A stretch of 64,000 nucleotides of DNA from an uncultured Clostridia bacterium. Its GTDB lineage: Bacteria > Bacillota > Clostridia > Christensenellales > Aristaeellaceae. Below, piece after piece: positions 1 to 8,504 of this stretch; the stretch's first letter is position 1, and each line of letters starts with the position of its first letter. The position numbers and the translations under genes are program-made. The stretch spans positions 1-64,000 of the forward strand of contig CAMVFE010000005.1 of NCBI GenBank assembly GCA_947166705.1. The letters run 5' to 3'. The notes under the pieces are model-generated. The model did not search any database. It had not been told where the DNA came from and saw nothing but the letters and a program-made list of their open reading frames with translations.

Positions 1-150
1 CCTTCACTTCTTCCGCGGCGGCAGCCGCAGTCTCGGTGGCAGCCTCGGCGGTCTTAGCGGCGGCGTCCTTCACTTCTTCCGCGGCGGCAGCCGCAGTCTC
101 GGTGGCAGCCTCGGCGGTCTTCGCGGCGGCATCCTTCACTTCTTCCACAG
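1..150. repeat. 66-bp tandem repeat encoding 22-aa unit EEVKDAAAKTAEAATETAAAAA
   Basis: ccttcacttcttccgcggcggcagccgcagtctcggtggcagcctcggcggtctt recurs with 66-bp spacing (starts at 1 and 67, partial third copy). Confidence 0.85.
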
Positions 151-586
151 CGGCGGTCGCGGTCTCCGCGGCGGCCTTGGCGGCGTCATCGATCTGCTTC
201 TGCAGGTCGTTCACCTTGGTCTCGGCTTCCGCCAGCTTGCCCTCGGCTTCGGTCTTCGCGGCCTCGGCGGCTTCCTTGGCGGCTTCGGCTTCAGCCAGTT
301 TGCCCTCGATCTCGGTCTTCGCGGCCTCAGCCTCAGCCAGCTTGCCCTCGGCTTCGGTCTTCGCGGCCTCGGCCTCAGCCAGCTTGCCCTCGACTTCGGT
401 CTTCGCAGCCTCGGCCTCAGCCAGCTTGCCCTCGGCTTCGGTCTTCGCGGCCTCAACGGCGCTGGAGGCGCCGGTCGCTTCGTCCAGCTTCTTCTGCAGG
501 TCGCCCTTCTGCCCGTTGATCACGAAGCAGAACACGATCGCCACCACCGCGATCACTGCAAGAATGGGAGTTAAATACTTTTTCAT
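1..586 (-). CDS. Membrane-anchored Ala/Glu/Lys-rich repeat protein, C-terminus truncated by window edge
   Basis: Minus-strand frame from ATG at 586: MKKYLTPILAVIAVVAIVFCFVINGQKGDLQKKLDEATGASSAVEAAKTEAEGKLAEAEAAKTEVEGKLAEAEAAKTE...; one N-terminal TM segment, then 14-aa and 22-aa repeats; frame is open to base 1. Confidence 0.75.
   Translation of the reverse strand, partial: MKKYLTPILAVIAVVAIVFCFVINGQKGDLQKKLDEATGASSAVEAAKTEAEGKLAEAEAAKTEVEGKLAEAEAAKTEAEGKLAEAEAAKTEIEGKLAEAEAAKEAAEAAKTEAEGKLAEAETKVNDLQKQIDDAAKAAAETATAAVEEVKDAAAKTAEAATETAAAAAEEVKDAAAKTAEAATETAAAAAEEVK
232..460. repeat. 42-bp tandem repeat encoding 14-aa unit EAAKTE(A/V/I)EGKLAEA
   Basis: Repeated gcctcggcctcagccagcttgccctcggcttcggtcttc units on + strand; about five copies, one degenerate. 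Confidence 0.85.
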
Positions 587-647
587 CCTGTGTCAGACTC
601 CTTTCGTTTTTCAGTTCCCTTTCCGGAAAACTTTTTTGTATTTTACA

Positions 648-2267
648 TCATTGGCTGCCTTTTTTCAATTCCTTTTTGCGGGCTTTCCACGCGGAGATTC
701 CCTGCCCGCATCCGATCAGGATCCATGCTCCCGCGATGGCACCCAGCAGCGCCCTGGACTCCTGCGGAATCCCTTCCTTCGGCTGCGTTTCCTCCGCCGT
801 CCCCTGCTCCTGGGTCCGGATCTGGTCCAGATGGTACAGGCTGGTCATGTCGCTGTACAGCGTTTCGATCAGCTGGTCATTCATCTCCTTCTTCCGCCTG
901 GCCGCCTTGGCGGCTTCCTCGATCAGCTGCCCGGCCGCCTGGCGCAGGTCGGCGCTTCCGTTGAAAACCGGCGTGACGAAGGTGTTGCTCATATTGCCAA
1001 GCAGCAGCTCGCTGGCCTCGATCTTCACGCGGTAATGCGCCTGGTTGTCCTCGCCCTTCCTGGACAGGTAGTCCCGGTATTCCGGGCTCTCCTGGGCCTT
1101 CAGGGTCACGGGCAGGTATCCCTCCGTTTCGCTGTAGGCGATCTGAACCCCGTTGGTCAGCATATACTGGACGAAAAGCCAGCTGGCCAGCACCTGCTGG
1201 CTGTCCTCCTTGGAAAACACGCAGAGGCTCGGGCCCTGGCTGATCATCTTCGGGTGCTCCGGGTCGTACTGCGGAATCGGCCGGACCGCCGTCGTGAAGG
1301 GAACCACCTGCTCCTTGTGGATGTCCAGCAGCGGCGCGTCGGAACCCATCCAGGTCGCGCCGGCGGTGGAGTCGATGGCAAACACGCACTGGCCTGCGTT
1401 CAGGAAGTTCCCCGGATAGCTGCTGATGCCGAAGGTGGAGAAGGCCCGGCTCTTTGCGTGGGCATAGACCGTTTCCAGCAGTGAGCGGGTCACGTCGTTG
1501 AAAATCAGGATCTCGCCCGCGTCCGTGGAATATCCGGCGTCCAGCTGCCTGAGCATGGAGATCATCATGTTGTCCGTGCTCTTGTAGATGAAGGGGATCA
1601 GCGTCTTCTGCCCGTTCAGCAGGAAATTCCCCTCCGCGTCCTTCTCCATGGCTTTTTCGGATACTTCCCAGATGAAGTCCCAGGTCGGGACATCCGGCAC
1701 CTGATACCCCAGCGCCTCGACGAATTCCTGATTGATGTACAGCGCCTCCGTGGAGCGCATGTAGGGCATGGCGTACTGCTTTCCGCCGATGACGCCCTCC
1801 GCCAGGAATTCGGGAACGATTTCCTCCCGGGCGGGTCCGTCGAATTTCAGCTCGCTGCCTCCCAGCCCGTAAAGGGGATCCGCCATCAGCTCGTCCAGCG
1901 GCACCACCACGTTGTTCCCCGTCAGGTAGGTGGCGATATGGTCCGGATACGTCACGCAGACGTTGGGCGTCGTATCCGTGGAAATATTGGTCAGCACGTC
2001 CCGGTAGATCTGGTTGTAGTCCGTGTACAGGCGCATCGTCACCGTGACGTTCGGATACAGCGCCTCAAAATCGGTGATCGCCTTCTTGTAGATGTCGGTC
2101 TGCGTCTGGTTTGTGTCGTTCTTGGCCCAGAAGACAATCTCCACCGGCGCGGTATCGTCAAAGCTCCCGGGCACGGTAAAGCTGCTCCGGTTCACCTGAT
2201 GGTGGCAGGAGGTCAGCGCCAGCAGGCTCATGATCAGCGCGCAGATCAGCGCCGCTCTCTTTCTCAT
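648..2267 (-). CDS. Extracellular solute-binding lipoprotein of a sugar ABC transporter, with an added C-terminal TM segment
   Basis: MRKRAALICALIMSLLALTSCHHQ lipobox; family-1 SBP-like sequence; start overlaps the permease stop; C-terminus RALLGAIAGAWILIGCGQGISAWKARKKELKKGSQ. Confidence 0.85.
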   Translation of the reverse strand: MRKRAALICALIMSLLALTSCHHQVNRSSFTVPGSFDDTAPVEIVFWAKNDTNQTQTDIYKKAITDFEALYPNVTVTMRLYTDYNQIYRDVLTNISTDTTPNVCVTYPDHIATYLTGNNVVVPLDELMADPLYGLGGSELKFDGPAREEIVPEFLAEGVIGGKQYAMPYMRSTEALYINQEFVEALGYQVPDVPTWDFIWEVSEKAMEKDAEGNFLLNGQKTLIPFIYKSTDNMMISMLRQLDAGYSTDAGEILIFNDVTRSLLETVYAHAKSRAFSTFGISSYPGNFLNAGQCVFAIDSTAGATWMGSDAPLLDIHKEQVVPFTTAVRPIPQYDPEHPKMISQGPSLCVFSKEDSQQVLASWLFVQYMLTNGVQIAYSETEGYLPVTLKAQESPEYRDYLSRKGEDNQAHYRVKIEASELLLGNMSNTFVTPVFNGSADLRQAAGQLIEEAAKAARRKKEMNDQLIETLYSDMTSLYHLDQIRTQEQGTAEETQPKEGIPQESRALLGAIAGAWILIGCGQGISAWKARKKELKKGSQ

Positions 2268-3109
2268 CCCTTGGTCCCTCCCCTCGACACGCCGGCCATG
2301 ATCTTCTTCCGGAAAGCCAGGAAAAGCACGATCAGCGGAATGCTGATCACCACCACCGCCGCCATCATCGCCGGGGTGTTCTCCCGGCCGAAGCCGCTCT
2401 CCCGGATCTGCTGGATGCCGTTGGACACCAGGAAGTAGTTCTGGTCGTAGGTGATCAGCCGCGGCCAGACGTAGCTGTTCCAGCATTCGATCACCTTCAG
2501 GATCACGATGGTCACGATGGTCGGCTGCGCGATGGGGATCATCACCCGCAGCAGATACTTCAGATCGCTGGTTCCGTCCACCTTGGCCGCCTTATACAGC
2601 TCGTCCGGAATGGCTTCAAAGTTTTCCTTCAGCAGGTAGATGTAGAAGATGCTGGTCACCGAGGGAAGGATCAGCCCCCAATAGGTGTTGCGCATGTTCC
2701 AGTTCACGATGGTGACATAGTTGGTGATGATGACCAGCTCGGTCGGGATCATCATCAGGCTCAGGAAGAAGGAGAACACCGCGTTCTTTCCCCTGAACTC
2801 CAGCCTGGCAAAAGCGAAGGCGGCCGGCACGATCACCAGCATCATCAGCCCGGTGGTGGCCGCGGTGAAGATCACCGTGTTCAGGAAATACCGTCCCAGC
2901 GGCACCGTCGTAAAGGCGGAGGCATAGTTCTCCATCGTGGGGTTCGGCGTCCAGAACCGGGGGATATACTCGCTGTTGTAGGCCGCGAAGCTCTTGACGC
3001 TGGTCAGCAGCATCCAGTAGAAGGGAAACAGCACGATCAGCGCCCAGATCACCAGGAAAAAATAGATCAGGGCCATCCCGGCGCGGCCGCTCTTTTTCTG
3101 CACGTTCAT
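2264..3109 (-). CDS. Carbohydrate ABC transporter permease (MalG type)
   Basis: 281 aa; YKAAKVDGTSDLKYLLRVMIPIAQPTI EAA-loop; multiple TM segments. Confidence 0.9.
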   Translation of the reverse strand: MNVQKKSGRAGMALIYFFLVIWALIVLFPFYWMLLTSVKSFAAYNSEYIPRFWTPNPTMENYASAFTTVPLGRYFLNTVIFTAATTGLMMLVIVPAAFAFARLEFRGKNAVFSFFLSLMMIPTELVIITNYVTIVNWNMRNTYWGLILPSVTSIFYIYLLKENFEAIPDELYKAAKVDGTSDLKYLLRVMIPIAQPTIVTIVILKVIECWNSYVWPRLITYDQNYFLVSNGIQQIRESGFGRENTPAMMAAVVVISIPLIVLFLAFRKKIMAGVSRGGTKG

Positions 3110-3121
3110 TCCGCCGCCCCC

Positions 3122-4018
3122 TTACACATACTGTACCGTCTTCTTGCTGACGGTCAGGTTGATGTAGGTAATGGTGAACACGATGGCGAACAGGATCAGC
3201 GCCGCGGCGGCGGCGTAGGAGGGATAGCCCCCGCTGGATCCGTAAAGCATGTCGTACACGTACCCGACGATGGTATTCATGCCCGCCGCGTTCAGATTGG
3301 TCCCGAACAGGGCCACCTCGTCGCTGTAGGCCTTGAACGCCCCGATAAACCCGGTGATGATCAGGTAGAACACCGTGGATGAGATCATGGGCAGCGTAAT
3401 CTTCCGGAAGATGCGGAAGGACGAGGCCCCGTCCACCTTCGCCGCCTTGTAGTAGTCCTGGTTGACGCTGGCCAGGGCGCTGGTCAGAATCAGGATCTTG
3501 AAGGGCATGACGACCCAGATGGTATAGAAGCACATCACGAACATCTTCGCCCAGTAGGGGCCTTCGATGAAGTCGACGCCTCCCAGCCCGATCTTCGCCA
3601 GCAGCAGATTGACCAGGCCTTCGGTATAATCCGTCTTCCGGAACAGGATCATGAACACCAGGCCCACCGCCAGGGTATTGGTGACATACGGAAGGAAGTA
3701 GATCGTCTGAAAAGCGTTCTGCAGCCTTTTGACGGAGGAGAGTCCCAGCGCGATCAGCAGGGAAAAGCCGGTGCTCAGCGGCACCGTGATAATCACGATC
3801 AGGAAGGTGTTCCTGACCGCCTGAACGAAATAGGGATCGCTCAGCACATACCGGAAGTTGGCCAGGCCGATGCCTGTGGCCTCTCCCTGGGCAAAGCTGT
3901 AGTTCTCCTCCACGGCGTACACGCATACGTCGATCAGCGGGTAAACCATGAATACCGCCAGGAACAGGATGGCCGGCAGCAGGTACAGCCAGGCCTTCCA
4001 GTTGTTTTTCGTTTTCAT
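3122..4018 (-). CDS. Sugar ABC transporter permease (MalF type)
   Basis: 298 aa; YKAAKVDGASSFRIFRKITLPMIS EAA-loop; TM segments. Confidence 0.9.
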   Translation of the reverse strand: MKTKNNWKAWLYLLPAILFLAVFMVYPLIDVCVYAVEENYSFAQGEATGIGLANFRYVLSDPYFVQAVRNTFLIVIITVPLSTGFSLLIALGLSSVKRLQNAFQTIYFLPYVTNTLAVGLVFMILFRKTDYTEGLVNLLLAKIGLGGVDFIEGPYWAKMFVMCFYTIWVVMPFKILILTSALASVNQDYYKAAKVDGASSFRIFRKITLPMISSTVFYLIITGFIGAFKAYSDEVALFGTNLNAAGMNTIVGYVYDMLYGSSGGYPSYAAAAALILFAIVFTITYINLTVSKKTVQYV

Positions 4019-5100
4019 CTGCGCGCCTCGCTCTCCCGGTCGAAGACGAAGACCTTCGCCGGCTTCAGGCTGAAGCGCACCGTCTTCTGATCCGTGTCCA
4101 CCCTGCTTTCCGCCGGGATGATGGCCCGAATATTCCGTCCGGTCATCTTCTCATGGGTGCAGACCACGCTCACGTCCCTGCCCATCACCTCGACCCGCTC
4201 CATCGCGCAGGTAAAGGGACCGTTCCCGTCCAGCACGAAGCCCTCGGGCCGGATGCCGGCCCAGACCGCCCCGTCCGCCTTCCCGGGCATATCCAGGACG
4301 GCCTCCCCGCCGATCATCAGGCGCCCGTCCCGCAGCTCGCCCTCCAGCACGTTGATCGCCGGCGTGCCCAGGAACTGGGCGACGAACAGGTTGACGGGAT
4401 CGTCGTAGACCTGCTGCGGTTTTCCGATCTGGTTGACGATTCCCTCCTTCATCACGATGATCAGGTCGGAGATGCTCATGGCCTCCTCCTGGTCATGGGT
4501 GACGAAGATGGTCGTGACCCCCGTCTCCCGCTGGATGCGCCGAAGCTCCTCCCGGGTCTGCAGTCTCAGCCGCGCGTCCAGGTTGCTCAGCGGCTCGTCC
4601 AGCAGCAGGACGCGCGGAATCTTGACCAGCGCCCGCGCGATGGCCACCCGCTGCTGCTGCCCGCCGGAAAGCTGACTGGGCTTGCGTTCCATCAGCCGCT
4701 CGATCTGAACCAGCTTCGCCGCCTCCAGGGCCTTTTCATGCATGGCAGCCTTGCTCATTTTCTGATTCCCCTTCAGGTTCTGAAGCGGGAAGATGATATT
4801 CTGTTCCACCGTCAGGTGCGGGTACAGAGCGTAGTTCTGAAAAACCAGCCCGACGCCCCGCTCCTCCGGGGGCAGGTTGGTCACGTCCTGGTCTCCGAAG
4901 AGGATGCGGCCCTCCGTCGGCGTTTCCAGCCCGCTGATCAGGTTCAGGGTGGTGCTTTTGCCGCATCCGCTGGGTCCCAGCAGCCCGACCAGCTGTCCGT
5001 CGGGAATCTCGAAGTTGAATCGGTTGACGGCCGTCACGTCCTTTCCCTTTTCGGACCGGGACGCAAAGCGCTTGGTCAGGTTCTCCAGCACGACTTTCAT
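4015..5100 (-). CDS. Sugar ABC transporter ATP-binding protein (MsmX/UgpC type)
   Basis: Walker A GPSGCGKST, LSGGQQQR signature, Walker B VLLLDEPLSNLD; C-terminal regulatory region. Confidence 0.93.
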   Translation of the reverse strand: MKVVLENLTKRFASRSEKGKDVTAVNRFNFEIPDGQLVGLLGPSGCGKSTTLNLISGLETPTEGRILFGDQDVTNLPPEERGVGLVFQNYALYPHLTVEQNIIFPLQNLKGNQKMSKAAMHEKALEAAKLVQIERLMERKPSQLSGGQQQRVAIARALVKIPRVLLLDEPLSNLDARLRLQTREELRRIQRETGVTTIFVTHDQEEAMSISDLIIVMKEGIVNQIGKPQQVYDDPVNLFVAQFLGTPAINVLEGELRDGRLMIGGEAVLDMPGKADGAVWAGIRPEGFVLDGNGPFTCAMERVEVMGRDVSVVCTHEKMTGRNIRAIIPAESRVDTDQKTVRFSLKPAKVFVFDRESEARR

Positions 5101-5756
5101 CTTTCTTCACCCTCCTCCGGCGGTTCTTCCATGTCGATTTTTTCCATCAGTTCATCCGAGAAATCCGGGGTCCACGCCGTCAGCCACTCGTCCGTCTCGT
5201 CCTCCACCATGTCGATGACGATCTCCTCCGTCGGCGTCAGCGGCTGCCCGTCCTCCCCGGTCAGGCGGTAATTCATCGGCAGGATCCGGGGCTCCCCCAA
5301 CAGGCTGATCCGCACCCGCGCCAGCCGCTTTCTCCGCTCCACGGAGAGCACCTCGCCGCCCAGCGCCTCCAGCCGCGGGTCCGTGATCCGGATGAAGCCG
5401 TCCTCCTCTTCCCGCGCGTCCAGCAGGCCGAGCCTGCCGTCCAGGCTGTTCAGCGCCAGCGCCAGCTCCAGGTCCGCGCCCTGCAGGTATCCCTCCGGCT
5501 CCCGGTCGTACCGGAGCACCTTCAGCAGCCTTTCCATGCGGTAATAAAACCGGATCGGGATCTCCGTATCCGAGTACACGAACACATATCCGGGAATCAG
5601 CCGGACCTGGTCCTGACGCCAGATTCCGCGGATTTTCCGGATTCGGGTCCGCTGCGGGCACATCCCTTTTCCCAGCTTTCTGGCCCGCAGCAGCTGCAGC
5701 ACGGTCTTTTCCTGCCCGGTCTCCACCATCAGGCATCGGACGAACGGTCCTTCCAC
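5097..5756 (-). CDS. NusG-family antiterminator paralog (LoaP-like)
   Basis: 219 aa; VRCLMVETGQEKTVLQLL...MCPQRTRIRKIRGIWRQDQVRLIPGYVFVYSD resembles an NGN domain; KOW-like GGEVLSVERRKRLARVRISLLGE; overlaps the ABC ATPase start. Confidence 0.75.
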   Translation of the reverse strand: MEGPFVRCLMVETGQEKTVLQLLRARKLGKGMCPQRTRIRKIRGIWRQDQVRLIPGYVFVYSDTEIPIRFYYRMERLLKVLRYDREPEGYLQGADLELALALNSLDGRLGLLDAREEEDGFIRITDPRLEALGGEVLSVERRKRLARVRISLLGEPRILPMNYRLTGEDGQPLTPTEEIVIDMVEDETDEWLTAWTPDFSDELMEKIDMEEPPEEGEER

Positions 5757-5785
5757 CCTCCAGGCCTCCTGTCGCTTGATGGCTT

Positions 5786-5814
5786 ATCTTAGCATATTCT
5801 GAGAGGCATTTCAA
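5786..5814 (-). promoter_or_regulatory. Sigma-A-type promoter for the LoaP-like/ABC operon
   Basis: Minus strand TTGAAA-N17-TAAGAT about 30 nt upstream of the start codon. Confidence 0.65.
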
Positions 5815-5988
5815 TTTGCCGGCGGAACAATCGTGCAATCTGTACAGAACAGTCGTTACTGTTCACCGCGGCCGCCGTGCCAAAAATTGTCTGTCCCGCT
5901 CCGTCGCGGAACATATTTCATCCGGTCGGCGCGGGACAGGGATCTATGTAAAGAACGAGGTGCTTTTCCTCCTTCGTTGTATCTGAAG

Positions 5989-6020
5989 CATACCCCGCGT
6001 TCGTTAAAACGCGGGGTATG
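5989..6020. terminator. Perfect 13-bp hairpin between minus-strand genes; possible terminator
   Basis: cataccccgcgtt-N6-aacgcggggtatg; no strong T tract on either side. Confidence 0.5.
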
Positions 6021-6044
6021 TTCTGTGAAAAGCGGGTGAATCTT

Positions 6045-6488
6045 TTATTCGGCCGGTTCTTCCGTCTCCGGCGCGGCGTTGGGCTTCGCCTCCGCGGAGA
6101 AGAGAACCCTGCGGGTCGCCTCCCCGACGATGCCGTCCGCGTCCAGGCCGTTGCGCCGCTGGAAGGCGATAACCGCCTCCTTCGTCGCCAGGCCGTACTG
6201 CCCGTCGATCTCCACCGTATAATATCCCAGCGTATACAGGCGGCTCTGCAGGTCCTTGACGTTCTGGCCCGTCATGCCCGTGCGCATCACAGGAGGCGCC
6301 GTCGGAAGGGACGGATCCCGCGTCACGGCCAGCACGGTGTCCGGCCATCCAGGCTCGGGCGTGGGTGTCAGGCTCATCTCGCGCCGGACCTCGCCGATGG
6401 TGGGGATCATCTGCCCGATCAGGATGCCCAGGACGACCAGAAGTGCCCCCGCCGCGATCAGGCCGGCGATCGTTTTCGGATTCCGCAT
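6045..6488 (-). CDS. Membrane-anchored peptidoglycan-binding (PG_binding_1) domain protein
   Basis: N-terminal TM; NVKDLQSRLYTLGYYTVEIDGQYGLATKEAVIAFQRRNGLDADGIVGEATRRVL. Confidence 0.85.
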   Translation of the reverse strand: MRNPKTIAGLIAAGALLVVLGILIGQMIPTIGEVRREMSLTPTPEPGWPDTVLAVTRDPSLPTAPPVMRTGMTGQNVKDLQSRLYTLGYYTVEIDGQYGLATKEAVIAFQRRNGLDADGIVGEATRRVLFSAEAKPNAAPETEEPAE

Positions 6489-6491
6489 CGT

Positions 6492-7331
6492 TTATTTCCT
6501 CATGAACAGGATGCCCAGCGTGTTCGGTCCGCAGTGGACGGAGACCGTTCCGCCCGCCGTCGTTTCCAGGATCTCCCGGAAATGGCCGTACTCCCGCAGG
6601 CAGCTCTCCGCGAACTCGACCATCCCCGCCTCGCAGGGGGAATGGGTGATGAACACGCGCTTGTAGTCCACGTCCTCGACTTCCTTCAGCACGTCCCGAA
6701 TGTAGTGCTTCAGATAATGCTCGTAGGAGCCCCGGTATTTTTTCCCGGGCCGCATTTTTCCGTCCAAGACCTCAATTTCCGGACGGATCTTCAGCATTTT
6801 CGCGCCGAGCGCCTCCAGCCCGCTGCAGCGGCCGCCGCGGTACAGGTACCCGATATCCTGCACCGTAAAGGTGGCGACCACCTTGTCCGTCCGGGCCAGG
6901 ATGGCCTGATGGATCTCCTCCGCGGTCCGGCCCATCGCCGCCAGCTCGCAGGCCTCCAGCACCAGAAGGCCGATGCCCGTGCTCAGGTTCCGGCTGTCGA
7001 TCACAAAGACGTTGCCCAGCTTCTTCGCCGCCTCGCAGGCGTCGGCGTAGCAGGAGCTCATCTCCCGGCTGATGCAGAAGTGAACGACGGATTCGTTCTC
7101 CTTCAGCAGCTCCCGGAACAGCTCCTCGTATTCGAACTGGTTCACTGCGGCGGTCTGGACCTTCTTGCCCAGGTCCACCGCCCGGAAGATATTCTCGGGC
7201 GTCACGTCCACGCCGTCCTTGTAGCTGTGCCCGTCGATGATCACGCTCAGGGGCGCGATCGTAATCTGGTATTTTTCCACCAGCTCCCGGCTCAGGTCGC
7301 AGGTGGAATCCGACGAAATCTTTACTTTCAT
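6492..7331 (-). CDS. DegV family protein
   Basis: ISSDSTCDLSRELVEKYQITIAPLSVIIDGHSYKDGVDVT; SREMSSCYADA; RGGRCSG. Confidence 0.9.
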   Translation of the reverse strand: MKVKISSDSTCDLSRELVEKYQITIAPLSVIIDGHSYKDGVDVTPENIFRAVDLGKKVQTAAVNQFEYEELFRELLKENESVVHFCISREMSSCYADACEAAKKLGNVFVIDSRNLSTGIGLLVLEACELAAMGRTAEEIHQAILARTDKVVATFTVQDIGYLYRGGRCSGLEALGAKMLKIRPEIEVLDGKMRPGKKYRGSYEHYLKHYIRDVLKEVEDVDYKRVFITHSPCEAGMVEFAESCLREYGHFREILETTAGGTVSVHCGPNTLGILFMRK

Positions 7332-7550
7332 GGTTGTTCTCCCTTCGTGCTTTCCGGCATTCCGGAAAGACCTCCCCCATGGAATTCTTCCGCTTCCCGG
7401 CAGGCTGCGCCTGCCCCGGAAAAAAGAAGCCGAAGGGTATTATACCCCCGGCTTTCGGAAAACACAATGCTTTTGTGCGGTAAACCGCTTCCCCGCGTTT
7501 CCGCGGCTAAGGAGGGCAGGAACGCTTGCTTCCGCTTCCCCGCGGACGCC

Positions 7551-8504
7551 TTACCGTTCCTCCCGGAAGTAGCTCAGCCCGAGGCTGGCCGGGGGCTGGT
7601 TCTCCCTCTTGTTCCGGACGCTGGTGATGATCAGCACCAGGATCGTGACCGCGTAGGGCAGCATCTTCAGCACCGGCTTGGCCGCCATGGTGACCGTCAC
7701 GCCGGGAATGTTGGCGATATAGCTGGAGCAGGAAAACAGCAGGCCGAACACGGTGGACCCGAGGATCGTCAGGTGGGGCCGCCACAGGGCGAAGATCACC
7801 AGCGCGATGCTGAGCCATCCGAAGGCTTCCAGGCTGAGGTAGGCCTCCTGGCTGGCCATGTAGTCGATGATGTAGAAAAACCCGCCCAGCCCGGCGATGC
7901 CGCCGCCGCACATGGTGGCCAGGTACTTGTACCGCGTGACGTTGATGCCCACTGCGTCCGCTGTCGCGGGGCTTTCGCCCACGGCCCGAAGGTTCAGCCC
8001 CACCCGGGTCCGGAACAGCACCCAGCTGGCCAGGACCGCGACCGCCACGGCCAGGAAGAACAGCACGCCCAGCCGCTGCAGGCTGTCCGTCCTGCCCGCG
8101 AAGGGAAAGCGGAACAGCTGCTTGGGCCCCACCAGGTAGACCACCGGATCCGCCTTTTTCATCAGGACCTTCATCAGCCCCGCGCCGAAGGTGGTCAGCG
8201 CCAGGCCGGTCACGTTCTGGTTCGCACGCAGCGTCACCGTCAGGAAGGCATAGATCAGGCCCATCAGCATCGCCGCGCAGAAGGAGCCGAGAATGCCGAG
8301 GATCACCACCAGGAATCCGGGCAGGCTGCTGTTTCCGATCAGGTTCAGCATCAGGCATCCGCCCGCGCCGCCCATACACATGATGCCGGGAATGCCCAGG
8401 TTCAGGTGCCCGGCCTTCTCGGTCAGGATCTCTCCCGTGGAGCCGTAGATAAAAGTCGCGCCGAAGGCCAGCGAATCAATGAAGAAATCCAGCCAGATAT
8501 TCAT
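7551..8504 (-). CDS. BMP-type nucleoside/nucleobase ABC transporter permease
   Basis: MNIWLDFFIDSLAFGATFIYGSTGEILTEKAGHLNLGIPGIMCMGG; start overlaps upstream permease stop. Confidence 0.88.
   Translation of the reverse strand: MNIWLDFFIDSLAFGATFIYGSTGEILTEKAGHLNLGIPGIMCMGGAGGCLMLNLIGNSSLPGFLVVILGILGSFCAAMLMGLIYAFLTVTLRANQNVTGLALTTFGAGLMKVLMKKADPVVYLVGPKQLFRFPFAGRTDSLQRLGVLFFLAVAVAVLASWVLFRTRVGLNLRAVGESPATADAVGINVTRYKYLATMCGGGIAGLGGFFYIIDYMASQEAYLSLEAFGWLSIALVIFALWRPHLTILGSTVFGLLFSCSSYIANIPGVTVTMAAKPVLKMLPYAVTILVLIITSVRNKRENQPPASLGLSYFREER

Noticed and set aside
1-460. Possible CRISPR array because of regular repeats
   Set aside because: Repeats are in-frame, contiguous, spacer-less and encode periodic protein sequence.
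36-1484. 482-aa plus-strand Ala/Ser-rich ORF
   Set aside because: Antisense of the repeat protein and SBP; the minus-strand frame has a TM anchor, start and sensible repeats.
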